In this document: in pieces, positions 19,307 to 27,066 of the stretch
Numbering within the stretch: position 1 is the first letter of the stretch
Layout of the letters: each line of letters opens with the position of its first letter
Origin: Anabaena sp. UHCC 0187
Lineage (GTDB): Bacteria; Cyanobacteriota; Cyanobacteriia; Cyanobacteriales; Nostocaceae
Length of the DNA stretch: 64,000 nucleotides
Direction: 5' to 3'
Assembly (NCBI RefSeq): GCF_009712035.1
Contig: NZ_VILB01000009.1
Span: 62,001 to 126,000 of the forward strand
Position numbers and translations under genes: made by a program
The notes under the pieces: generated by a model
Database searches by the model: none
Seen by the model: the letters and a program-made list of their open reading frames with translations, nothing else
Told to the model about the DNA's origin: nothing

Positions 19307-19636
19307 ATGAGACTATCTGAATTAGATCCACTCATCCCGCTGAATGAGTTACGAGAAGACCTCCTCAAATTACCAAAAGGTTACTCATTTTATGAAGATG
19401 AATTAGTAGATTTCCTATCACGGAGAAGATGGCCCGAAAGCAATCGTCGAATTGATAGAACCACATTTTGGCGGTGGCGTAATGACAACGCTATTGAACA
19501 TCAAAAAATCTTCAGTCGCTTGGATCTTCTCAAACTTTGTCAAATTTGTGATCATTACCGAGTAGACGGAACCCGCAGCGAATACTTGGCAATCATGCGG
19601 AAGAAAAAAGAGAAAGAGGTTGTGCTAAATAAATAA
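19307..19636 (+). CDS. Small basic protein, possible DNA-binding regulator
   Basis: A 109-residue protein beginning MRLSELDPLIPLNEL. This ATG has AAGGA nine bases upstream and is preferred over the in-frame TTG at 19250. The middle, RIDRTTFWRWRNDNAIEH, followed by FSRLDLLKLCQICDHYR, looks like a helix-turn-helix pair with a basic, Trp-rich recognition helix. The tail is Lys-rich (RKKKEKE). I do not recognise the family. Its position, divergent from the synthase cluster and upstream of the DevBCA-like genes, suggests a local regulator, but this is inference. Confidence 0.6.
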   Translation: MRLSELDPLIPLNELREDLLKLPKGYSFYEDELVDFLSRRRWPESNRRIDRTTFWRWRNDNAIEHQKIFSRLDLLKLCQICDHYRVDGTRSEYLAIMRKKKEKEVVLNK

Positions 19637-20020
19637 AATTTTGATCCTGGTAATCGGTAATAGTCAGCAACTAATTACCAATTACCTATCAAAATTTTAG
19701 TATTTAAGTATTTTATTTAATTTGCGGTTAATCAACCTGAAGAAATAATTTCTGATTAGTTGTATTTTGTTGGATGTTAAGGTTATCAAGTAATCCAGTT
19801 CAGTTAAAGATAGAAACCTTTAATTATGTAGATTGGGTTGACGCAAGGAAACCCAACGCTATCAATTTTTTTGTTGGGTTGCTGTCCCCTAAACCAACCC
19901 CATTTTTTCTTAACTGAAACTGATAAAGTTATCAAGAGATGCTATCAAGTGTAGTGGCTTTTCTGTCTCTTATTTAGAGTCAGAAATATTGTCATATTTC
20001 CTAATTTAAAAGACAAAATT
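19637..20020. other. Gap between the regulator-like gene and devB-like gene
   Basis: 384 bases. It contains a dispersed repeat at about 19829-19908 with opposed arms (TTGGGTTGACGC ... AACCCAACGC and TTGTTGGGTTG), similar in style to the one at 7031-7109. The rest is AT-rich with no gene. The exporter promoter is probably in the right-hand 100 bases, but no box is clear. Confidence 0.55.
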
Positions 20021-21223
20021 ATGGTACACAAAGAAAAGCACTCATTCACAAAACCTATGAGTTTGTGGCCGATAATGCTAGTAAGTTCTGGAGTTATAGC
20101 TACTAGCGTAATATCTATCTATAGCCTTTCATATTTTCAGAAAACTTCTAAATCATCCCCGACTATATCTTCTATTTCTCCCATTTCAGCCCCTACTATT
20201 ACTGCTGTTGCTGCTTTAGGACGTTTAGAACCCCAAGGAGAAGTAATTCGTCTCTCCGCACCCAATTCGCAAACAGGAATCAGAGTTAATCAACTTCTAG
20301 TTAAAAAGGGAGACAAAATCCGTAAAGGACAAGTAGTAGCAATTCTTGACAATTACATTCCTAATTTTGCAGCCTTAGAAAAAGCAAAACGACAAGTAGA
20401 AGTTAGTCAAGCGAATCTTCAGCAAGTAGAAGCAGGGGCAAAAGGAGGTGATATTTCAGCCCAAAAAGCCACAATTTCCCGTTTAGAAGCTGAATTAAGG
20501 GGATCAGTTTCTACTCAAAAAGCTACAATTTCTCGTTTAGAAGCTGAACTAAAAAATTCAGAAACCGAAAATAAACGATATCAAAAATTATATCAAGATG
20601 GTGCTATTTCTGCTTCTGATGCAGATACTAAAAGATTACGCAGGGATACAGTTCAAGAACAACTTAATGAAGCTAATGCTAATCTCAAAAGAACTGTAGA
20701 AACTTTACAGAAACAGTTAAATGAATCTCAAGCTAGACTCAATAGTATTGCAGAAATTCGCCCTACAGATGTACAACTAGCTCAAGCAAATGTTAAAAGT
20801 GCTATAGCATCAGTTCAACAAGCTCAAGCCGAGCTAGATTTAAGTTCTATCCGTTCACCTGTTAATGCTCAAGTGCTAAAAATTAATGCTTGGCCAGGAG
20901 AAATAATTGGTAATAAAGGCATAGTAGAATTAGGACAGACTCAGCAAATGTATGTAGTTGCAGAAGTCTACGAAACTGATATTAAAAAAGTTCGTTTAGG
21001 TCAATCAGTAACTATCACAAGTGAAGCTTTTACCGGAAAATTAAAGGGAACTGTCACAGATATTGGTTTGCAAATTGGTAGACAAAATATCTTCAATACT
21101 AATCCCGGTTCAGATACAGATAACAAAATAGTTGATGTAAAAATTCGCATTGATAACTCAGCGGATAATCAACGAGTTGCCAGCTTAACTAATTTACAGG
21201 TACAGGCACTTATTAAAATATAA
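20021..21223 (+). CDS. DevB-like ABC exporter membrane fusion protein
   Basis: HlyD/MacA-type periplasmic adaptor that links an inner-membrane ABC transporter to an outer-membrane channel. The 400-residue protein has an N-terminal membrane anchor (about 15-40, LWPIMLVSSGVIATSVISIY), then a biotinyl/lipoyl-like part (GRLEPQGEVIRLSAP). A long helical hairpin follows at about 110-250 with repeated SRLEAEL and a Gln/Glu-rich coiled coil, then a beta-barrel region (VVAEVYETDIKKVRLGQ) near the C-terminus. This is the DevB pattern from heterocyst glycolipid export. Followed by devC-like and devA-like genes. Heterocystous genomes hold several DevBCA sets with different cargoes, so I do not assign the devB name. 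Confidence 0.9.
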   Translation: MVHKEKHSFTKPMSLWPIMLVSSGVIATSVISIYSLSYFQKTSKSSPTISSISPISAPTITAVAALGRLEPQGEVIRLSAPNSQTGIRVNQLLVKKGDKIRKGQVVAILDNYIPNFAALEKAKRQVEVSQANLQQVEAGAKGGDISAQKATISRLEAELRGSVSTQKATISRLEAELKNSETENKRYQKLYQDGAISASDADTKRLRRDTVQEQLNEANANLKRTVETLQKQLNESQARLNSIAEIRPTDVQLAQANVKSAIASVQQAQAELDLSSIRSPVNAQVLKINAWPGEIIGNKGIVELGQTQQMYVVAEVYETDIKKVRLGQSVTITSEAFTGKLKGTVTDIGLQIGRQNIFNTNPGSDTDNKIVDVKIRIDNSADNQRVASLTNLQVQALIKI

Positions 21224-21532
21224 AAATGTCTGAACGATGATTTGACGGATTAATTTGATTGGGATGATTCATTAATTAGAAAATTTATAGTTCAGAATTT
21301 TTGCAAAATTATCAAAGTCTGAACTAAATAAGTAGACGAGAATTAATCAAAGTAGATTAAGTAATGTAAAAAACCTAGAGATGATTTTGTAGTGAGGGCT
21401 TCAGCCCTCAAATGAGGAATAAATTCCTCACTACAAACTTTGAATTATTCGAGCCGTTCTACTTATGATTTATCTGATTAATAAGGTGTATTTTAAAAAT
21501 CGCATAGTTATATAAGTAACAAGAGGTAGAAC
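21224..21532. other. Gap inside the devBCA-like operon
   Basis: 309 bases with no gene. It holds the compound palindrome at 21386-21437, and an AGAGGTAGA-like ribosome site just before the devC-like ATG (CAAGAGGTAGAACATG). The long gap means devC and devA may have their own promoter or rely on readthrough. Confidence 0.6.
21386..21437. repeat. Compound palindrome between devB-like and devC-like genes
   Basis: Outer arms TTTGTAGTGAGG (21386-21397) and CCTCACTACAAA (21426-21437) are a perfect 12-base inverted repeat. Inside sit two smaller hairpins, GAGGGCT/AGCCCTC (21394-21409) and TGAGGAAT/ATTCCTCA (21413-21430). A related half copy lies at 23431-23451. It looks like a dispersed palindromic element inserted within the exporter operon. 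Confidence 0.85.
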
Positions 21533-22708
21533 ATGATTTTAAATATACCTTTGCCTTGGCTACAATTGGTAAAACAAAAAGTGCGCTTTTTTGTAGCATT
21601 GGCTGGGATTGCTTTTATTTCTGTATTGATGTTTATGCAAATTGGGTTTCAAGATGCTCTTTATGCTAGTGCTACTCAAGTACATAAACATCTCCGAGGT
21701 GATGTGTTTTTAATTAGCTCCCAGTATAGATCTTTGACTTCTACTCAAAGCTTTCCTCGCAGTCGTTTATATCAAATATTAGGTTTTAATGGTATAGAAT
21801 CAGTTGAACCTTTATATGTCCAATTTGCTAAACTCAAAAATCCCACCAATGGCCGCAAATATCCTATTTATGTGCTAGGATTTGATCCGGTAAAATCTAT
21901 CTTTAGATTACCAGAAGTCGAACAGGATTTTCAATTACTAAAAATTCCTGACCAAGTATTTTTTGATCGCGCTGCACGGCCAGAATTTGGGCCAATTGCT
22001 GAATATTTTCAAAAAAATCAACCTATAAATATGGAAATATTTAGTTATTTGGGGACTATTGGTTACAAAGTTAAAGTTAGCGGTTTATTTACTCTTGGGC
22101 CTTCCTTTGGTGTGGATGGTAATTTAATTGTTAGTTCTTCTACTTTTCTCAAAATCTTTCCAGAACGCAGAGCAAATGAACTAGATATAGGTTCAATTCA
22201 TCTGCAACCTCATGTTAATCCCCAAACAATTTTAGCAACTCTATCTACTAATTTACCTAAAGATGTCATATTGATGACACGCCAAGAATTTATTGACTTT
22301 GAAAAAAATTATTGGACATTAAGAACACCCATTGGATTTGTATTTAATCTGATGGTAATCATGGGTTTTGTCGTCGGTGTAATCGTTGTTTATCAAATTC
22401 TTTATAGTAATATATCAACTCATTTTGTCCAATTTGCTACACTCAAAGCCATGGGATTTAGAAATAAATATCTTTTGAATGTCGTCTTTCAGCAAGCTAT
22501 AATTTTAGCTGTCTTGGGTTTTATTCCCGGTTTTGCTATTTCTTTAGGACTATATGATATTGCTAAAGATGCAACTAAATTACCGATTGTTATGGATGTT
22601 AGTAAGGGATTATTAGTATTTACTTCTGTAATTGTTATGTGTTTAACTTCTGGTTTCTTTTCTACTAATAAATTACGTAAAGTAGATCCAGCAGAAATCT
22701 TTAATTAA
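21533..22708 (+). CDS. DevC-like ABC exporter permease
   Basis: MacB/FtsX-type inner-membrane permease with one N-terminal helix (VRFFVALAGIAFISVLMFMQIGFQ), a periplasmic domain of about 200 residues, and three C-terminal helices (about residues 265-390). The first C-terminal helix is IGFVFNLMVIMGFVVGVIVVYQILYS. The 391-residue length is right for DevC. The ending KLRKVDPAEIFN is typical of the family. Only six bases separate its stop from the devA-like ATG, so the two are co-translated. Acts with the adaptor and ATPase to export a substrate, possibly the product of the divergent PKS cluster. Confidence 0.93.
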   Translation: MILNIPLPWLQLVKQKVRFFVALAGIAFISVLMFMQIGFQDALYASATQVHKHLRGDVFLISSQYRSLTSTQSFPRSRLYQILGFNGIESVEPLYVQFAKLKNPTNGRKYPIYVLGFDPVKSIFRLPEVEQDFQLLKIPDQVFFDRAARPEFGPIAEYFQKNQPINMEIFSYLGTIGYKVKVSGLFTLGPSFGVDGNLIVSSSTFLKIFPERRANELDIGSIHLQPHVNPQTILATLSTNLPKDVILMTRQEFIDFEKNYWTLRTPIGFVFNLMVIMGFVVGVIVVYQILYSNISTHFVQFATLKAMGFRNKYLLNVVFQQAIILAVLGFIPGFAISLGLYDIAKDATKLPIVMDVSKGLLVFTSVIVMCLTSGFFSTNKLRKVDPAEIFN

Positions 22709-22714
22709 CTAATA

Positions 22715-23413
22715 ATGCAATATTTACCTTCTACCAATATTTTGGAAATCGCCAATCTTAATCATTACTTTGGTCATAGTAAATTACGAACTCAAACTTT
22801 GTTTGATATTAATTTGACGATCAAATCTGGAGAAATTGTGATTATGACTGGACCATCTGGTTCAGGAAAAACTACTTTATTAACATTGATTGGTGGTTTG
22901 CGTTCTGTACAAGAGGGAAGTTTAAAATTTAATGGACAAGAATTATTAGGTGCTAGTAATGAAGAATTAGTTCAAGTTCGCAGACAAATTGGCTATATTT
23001 TTCAAGCTCATAATTTACTAGATTTCTTAACAGCTAGACAAAATGTGCAAATGTCTTTAGAATTACAACGCAATATTTCTCAATGGGAATCTTATATCCA
23101 GTCAGAAACAATGCTCCAGGCTGTGAAATTGGGAGATAGAATTAATTATTATCCCTCTGATCTTTCCGGAGGACAAAAGCAACGAGTAGCTATTGCGCGG
23201 GCTTTAGTCAGTCATCCTAAGTTAGTATTAGCTGATGAACCTACGGCTGCTTTAGATAGTAAATCAGGAAGAGATGTGGTTAATTTAATGCAGCAATTAG
23301 CAAAAGAACAGGATTGTACTATTTTAATTGTTACCCACGATAACCGTATTTTAGATATTGCTGACAGAATCATTAATATGGAAGATGGTTATTTAATCCA
23401 ACAAGTAATATAG
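22715..23413 (+). CDS. DevA-like ABC exporter ATP-binding protein
   Basis: The 232-residue ATPase of the DevBCA-like exporter. Walker A is GPSGSGKTT (46-54), the signature is LSGGQKQRVAIARAL, and Walker B is LVLADEPTAALD, followed by the switch His in IVTHDNRILDIADRI. This is a LolD/MacB-type nucleotide-binding subunit. It follows devC-like by six bases and ends the operon, with nagB convergent 29 bases downstream. Confidence 0.95.
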   Translation: MQYLPSTNILEIANLNHYFGHSKLRTQTLFDINLTIKSGEIVIMTGPSGSGKTTLLTLIGGLRSVQEGSLKFNGQELLGASNEELVQVRRQIGYIFQAHNLLDFLTARQNVQMSLELQRNISQWESYIQSETMLQAVKLGDRINYYPSDLSGGQKQRVAIARALVSHPKLVLADEPTAALDSKSGRDVVNLMQQLAKEQDCTILIVTHDNRILDIADRIINMEDGYLIQQVI

Positions 23414-23430
23414 ACCTATATCCTCAACTC

Positions 23431-23451
23431 GTAGTGAGGACTTCAGTCCTC
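23431..23451. repeat. GTAGTGAGGACTTCAGTCCTC hairpin overlapping the nagB stop
   Basis: GAGGACT (23436-23442), TC, AGTCCTC (23445-23451) is a seven-pair perfect hairpin with GTAGT ahead of it, a half copy of the compound palindrome at 21386-21437. It lies in the 29-base gap between convergent devA-like and nagB and provides the nagB stop codon. It may act as a bidirectional end signal. Confidence 0.8.
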
Positions 23452-24228
23452 ATCCTCAGATAGTAAACTCGCAGAATTGACATCTAAAAATAAAGTAGCT
23501 TGGGGTTGTTGACGTAAAATAGAAGCTGGACAATTAGTAGTAATATCTCCTGTTAACATGATTTTGACTACTTCAGCTTTTCTGATTGCTGGTGTTAAAC
23601 AAATTATTTTTTTAGCATGACAAATTATGGGAATAGTTACAGTAAATGCGTATTGGGGAACATCTGCTAAATTGGCAAAATATCCTGTATTCACTTGTTG
23701 CTGACGGTTAACATCATCCAATTTGACAAGCTTAACTTTAGCAGGATCTTGAAAATCTGCCACTGCTGGATCATTAAATGCTAAATGTCCATTTTCACCA
23801 ATACCTAAAAAGCATAGGTCTATCGGTTGATTTTCTAAGAGTTGAGCATAGCGATCGCACTCGGCTATTGGTTGCAATGTATCCCCTGCTATATAATAGA
23901 ATTGTTGAGGAGATACCTTTTCTTCTACCCGTTCCCGCAAATAACGACGAAAACTGGCAGGATGATCGGATGTAATTCCCAAATATTCATCTAAATGAAA
24001 TAAAATTATCCGTGACCAATCTATTCCCCCTAAAGCAATTAAAGCATCCAAAAATTGAATTTGGGAATTTCCTGTAGCTAATAAAATCGCCACTTTATCC
24101 TGTGTCTGAAGTAGGTTTTGTAAATATTGATGTGTGATTTTAGCCACATTTTTTGACATTTCCCCTTCAGAAGCGTAAATCTGTACCAACAGATGATCAA
24201 CATAAAAAGATTTTCTAGGTTCTGTCAT
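23443..24228 (-). CDS. nagB: Glucosamine-6-phosphate deaminase
   Basis: Converts glucosamine-6-phosphate to fructose-6-phosphate and ammonia, recycling amino sugars from the cell wall. The 261-residue protein has the NagB/RpiA/6PGL-like fold signatures: LLATGNSQ (phosphate loop), FHLDEYLGI (catalytic Asp) and LGIGENGHLAFNDPA (about 140-155, with general-base Asp and His). The length fits the non-allosteric NagB-like group. The last residues (SEDED) fall within a dispersed hairpin repeat. It ends convergent with the exporter operon. Confidence 0.9.
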   Translation of the reverse strand: MTEPRKSFYVDHLLVQIYASEGEMSKNVAKITHQYLQNLLQTQDKVAILLATGNSQIQFLDALIALGGIDWSRIILFHLDEYLGITSDHPASFRRYLRERVEEKVSPQQFYYIAGDTLQPIAECDRYAQLLENQPIDLCFLGIGENGHLAFNDPAVADFQDPAKVKLVKLDDVNRQQQVNTGYFANLADVPQYAFTVTIPIICHAKKIICLTPAIRKAEVVKIMLTGDITTNCPASILRQQPQATLFLDVNSASLLSEDED

Positions 24229-24253
24229 TTGTTTACTCCTAATTACAAATTAT

Positions 24254-24279
24254 AAAAAAAGACAGGCAAAAAGCCTGTC
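24254..24279 (-). terminator. Intrinsic terminator of the petC-petA operon
   Basis: On the minus strand, GACAGGC, a loop of five T residues, GCCTGTC, then a run of seven T residues: a classic factor-independent terminator. It lies about 105 bases past the petA stop. Confidence 0.9.
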
Positions 24280-24384
24280 AAATAGCTGATGATCTAGCAA
24301 AGAATTTGTAAGCATTCTCAACAGTGATTTTTCCGATTCATGAATCATCTAAATCAAATCAATCACAAAAATCATAGTTATGAA

Positions 24385-25386
24385 TTAGAAATTCATTTCC
24401 GCAGCTTGAACTTTTTCTACTTGTTTCTTCTTGAGAACTAGCATTACTTGTGCCAACATCACCAAACAGATGAAAGCAACTAACCATGCAACTCTAGAAG
24501 AGTCTTGTAAAACGATTTCTGCATCTATTTGACCAAAGCCACCAACGTTGGGGTTGTTAGTCAAAGCATCACCAACTTTAACTGCTTGTCCTTCAGTAAC
24601 AATTAGTTCAGGACCTGCGGGAACTGAATCAGTAACAACATCACCAGTTTCGGTTTTGATGCTAATTAGATTCTTAACGTTACCGTCTTCATCTTCTGTT
24701 TGAGCAATCTTGCTAATTGTGCCGGCAGCAGAAGCGTTGAATGCGTTATTATTGCTCTTTTCACCTGTGGGATAAATTTGTCCACGGCCACGATTACCGC
24801 CTACATGAACAGAGTATTTGCCAAAGTGAATATTTTTGTCTGTAGCGGGGTTAGGAGAAAGAATAGGAAAGATGATTTCTTGATATTCTTCACCGGGTAT
24901 TGGTCCAACGATCAGGATATTTTCCTTGTCGTCGCTGTAAGGTGTGAATGTTACATCACCGACTTCTGCCTTGAGTTCTTCAGAAATGCGGTCTTCAGGC
25001 GCAATCTTGAAGCCTTCAGGTAACATTAATACAGCACCAACATTTAAGCCAACCTTAGAACCATCAGCACCCACTTGTTGCACGCTGGTATCGTAGGGAA
25101 TCTTGACGATGGCTTTAAATACGGTGTCAGGAAGTACCGATTGAGGAACTTCTATTTCTGTGGGTTTAGCTGCTAGGTGACAGTTAGCGCAAACAATCCG
25201 TCCTGTAGGTTCGCGGGGAGTTTCCGGATAGGCTGCCTGCGCCCAAAATGGATAAGCAGCAGCAGTTTGTGGCAGGGCTATATCGCTAGTGAAGAAAAAA
25301 GTCACAGTAGCGATCGCTATTAGCAATGTATTAAACATTGCTTTAGCAGTGCGAGTTAACCTCGCAGGTGTAAGGGCATTTCTCAT
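24385..25386 (-). CDS. petA: Apocytochrome f of the cytochrome b6f complex
   Basis: Thylakoid c-type cytochrome that passes electrons from the Rieske protein to plastocyanin or cytochrome c6. The 333-residue precursor has a signal peptide (1-44), mature N-terminal Tyr in YPFWAQ (Tyr45, axial haem ligand), and haem motif CANCH (66-70). The large and small lumenal domains are followed by a C-terminal membrane helix [20 protein letters not shown] and a short stromal tail. It follows petC on the same strand, the usual cyanobacterial petCA order, and ends before a strong terminator. Confidence 0.98.
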   Translation of the reverse strand: MRNALTPARLTRTAKAMFNTLLIAIATVTFFFTSDIALPQTAAAYPFWAQAAYPETPREPTGRIVCANCHLAAKPTEIEVPQSVLPDTVFKAIVKIPYDTSVQQVGADGSKVGLNVGAVLMLPEGFKIAPEDRISEELKAEVGDVTFTPYSDDKENILIVGPIPGEEYQEIIFPILSPNPATDKNIHFGKYSVHVGGNRGRGQIYPTGEKSNNNAFNASAAGTISKIAQTEDEDGNVKNLISIKTETGDVVTDSVPAGPELIVTEGQAVKVGDALTNNPNVGGFGQIDAEIVLQDSSRVAWLVAFICLVMLAQVMLVLKKKQVEKVQAAEMNF

Positions 25387-25391
25387 CTCTA

Positions 25392-25450
25392 AAAAGTCAT
25401 TTGTCAGTGGTTATTGGTCATTTGTCAGTAGTCAGTGGTCAGTAGTCAAG
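25392..25450. repeat. GTCAGTGGTCA-type tandem repeats between petC and petA
   Basis: Loose repeats of GTCATTTGTCAGTGGTTATTG and GTCAGTAGTCAGTGGTCAGT occupy half of the 117-base gap of the petCA operon. They belong to the STRR style found elsewhere in the window. They would be transcribed in the petCA message. Confidence 0.75.
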
Positions 25451-25503
25451 AGTTGATGAAAAGCTCTAGATTATTGACGCAAAACTAATAACTTTGGCAC
25501 TAT

Positions 25504-26043
25504 TTAAGCCCACCAAGCGGCATCCCCAGTGCGGAAATCGGTTTCTGTCCAAGGTGTGAGCAGAATTTTGTCGTCTGCCACTGCGGCATGAGCCAGAGGC
25601 AAGGATTTTGGTGCAGGACCGCGAATTACTTTACCAGTAGCGTCATATTGTGAACCATGACAAGGGCATTTAAACTTATTCTCAGCCACATTCCAGGGAA
25701 CAACACAACCTAAGTGGGTACAAATAGCATTAATCCCGTAGTCAGTGATCGCTTCTTTACTTTGCACTACAATATAGGTAGGATCTCCCTTGAGTCCTTG
25801 CACCAAAGTGCGATCGCCCACATTATGGCTATCCAGAAATTGGCTAACACTAACATCATTACCCAATTCGTTCTTGGCTACTGTACCGCCACCAGCGCCA
25901 CCACTAGCAGGAGGAATGAAGTAGTTAACAACAGGGTACAATGCACCCAAAGCCACTCCGGTAACAGTCCCAAAAGTGAGCAGGTTCATAAACTGACGAC
26001 GACCCATATCGGGAACATCTGCTGATTCAGAAAATTGAGCCAT
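25504..26043 (-). CDS. petC: Rieske iron-sulfur protein of the cytochrome b6f complex
   Basis: 2Fe-2S subunit that takes electrons from plastoquinol in the b6f complex. Starting at the ATG at 26043 ([10 protein letters not shown]) gives 179 residues, the usual PetC length; a longer frame beginning at 26106 adds 21 unconserved residues and is rejected. The twin-arginine-like N-terminus [24 protein letters not shown] is the membrane anchor. A flexible Gly-rich hinge (SGGAGGGT) follows. Cluster ligands are in CTHLGC (108-113) and CPCHGS (126-131): Cys108, His110, Cys126, His129, with Cys113 and Cys128 forming the disulfide. First gene of petC-petA. Confidence 0.97.
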   Translation of the reverse strand: MAQFSESADVPDMGRRQFMNLLTFGTVTGVALGALYPVVNYFIPPASGGAGGGTVAKNELGNDVSVSQFLDSHNVGDRTLVQGLKGDPTYIVVQSKEAITDYGINAICTHLGCVVPWNVAENKFKCPCHGSQYDATGKVIRGPAPKSLPLAHAAVADDKILLTPWTETDFRTGDAAWWA

Positions 26044-26373
26044 AATCTCCGCGCTGTTTGTGTAATTTATTAAGCATTTTGACAAGAGTACCAGCACAAG
26101 AGCCACTCTTATCTGAATCGAAATAATAACGCCCGCAGCGATGCCATAATTCTTAGTTGCAAGACATAGTGAGCATCTTTTCTGTTAGCATTACATTTCT
26201 TTATATCCTTATCATACTGGAGTCACGGAACTTAACATCATAACTAAATGTAAAATCTAGATAAGCCCAGGGAACAGGGAACAGGGAACAGGGAATAGGG
26301 AACAGGGGAAGACAATTTTCTCCAATGACCAATAGCAAAATCTAAAATCCAAAATCTAAAATCTAAAATTGGT
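26044..26373. other. Divergent region between petC and DUF3067 gene
   Basis: 330 bases. The petC promoter lies in the left part. A heptamer tandem repeat (CAGGGAA units) occupies 26268-26310 and a short AAATCTAAAATC-type repeat 26338-26368 runs up to the DUF3067 start. Confidence 0.55.
26268..26310. repeat. CAGGGAA heptamer tandem repeat
   Basis: About six units of CAGGGAA with one base change (AGGGAAT). A short tandemly repeated repetitive (STRR) sequence, a class known from heterocystous cyanobacteria. Confidence 0.9.
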
Positions 26374-26682
26374 ATGACAGGAAAGGAATTACGCCAACTT
26401 TTGATTGATAAATGGGGACAACCTTATGATCTCCAGTTTCGCCGCACCCAGGGCAAAATATTTCTGCAAATCATGTGGAAATACTTTGGCCAAGCTTCTT
26501 TTCCCTTGAGCGAAACAGATTACCAAGATCATCTTGACAGCATCGCTAATTATCTCAATGCTTTGGGGGGAACACAACAAGTGCAAACTTTTATTAGTGA
26601 AACAAAAGAGCGTCCCCGTCTCGGTAAAGCAGTGAGCATCCCCCTCGACTTAGGTGAACGCGCTTCCGAGTGGATTGTTTAA
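26374..26682 (+). CDS. DUF3067 family protein
   Basis: A 102-residue conserved cyanobacterial protein, also found in plastids of plants and algae, of unknown role. Recognisable blocks: MTGKELRQLLIDKWGQPYDLQFRR, LQIMWKYFGQASFPLSE and the end RPRLGKAVSIPLDLGERASEW. No signal peptide or membrane helix. Divergent from petC with its own upstream region. I recognise the family but cannot give a function. Confidence 0.88.
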   Translation: MTGKELRQLLIDKWGQPYDLQFRRTQGKIFLQIMWKYFGQASFPLSETDYQDHLDSIANYLNALGGTQQVQTFISETKERPRLGKAVSIPLDLGERASEWIV

Positions 26683-27066
26683 ACACGAGGTTATCACTAG
26701 GATATTCAAAAACATTTGCCAAAAAAGTGCTAGGAAATTCTTTGTTTAAAGAGGTTTATGGTTAATCCATTACTGGTAAAAGCGGATAACGCTGGTGGAG
26801 TAGATAGTTGACAAAATTAGTAAATGTAGTAGATTAATTTAACTTCATATCACCATCGATCAAAAATTTCAGACTTCTGACTTAAAATATAAAAAAATAT
26901 CGGCATAAAATAAGATATCTGTTACTATCTACACTTATGGTGTTAGGTTAACACCGTATTAATGAGGCTATCATTATCGGACGGTTTTAGCAGCCTGAGA
27001 TGCTCTAAGTAAATTATGTCAATTTTTATGAGATGCTACGAGAACACAGTGCAGGGGACGTAAACT
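26683..27066. promoter_or_regulatory. Upstream region of ftn2 with a possible operator
   Basis: 384 bases with no gene. A perfect inverted repeat GGTGTTA-GGT-TAACACC lies at 26939-26955, about 110 bases before the ftn2 start. Its short spacing suits a dimeric regulator. This is a sequence observation only; no binding protein is implied. Confidence 0.45.

Noticed and set aside
26044-26106. Longer petC start adding 21 residues
   Set aside because: The extra residues are not part of known PetC N-termini; the ATG at 26043 gives the standard length.
26268-26310. Regular repeats considered as a CRISPR array
   Set aside because: Units are seven or eight bases with no unique spacers, here and in the other arrays; no cas genes are present.
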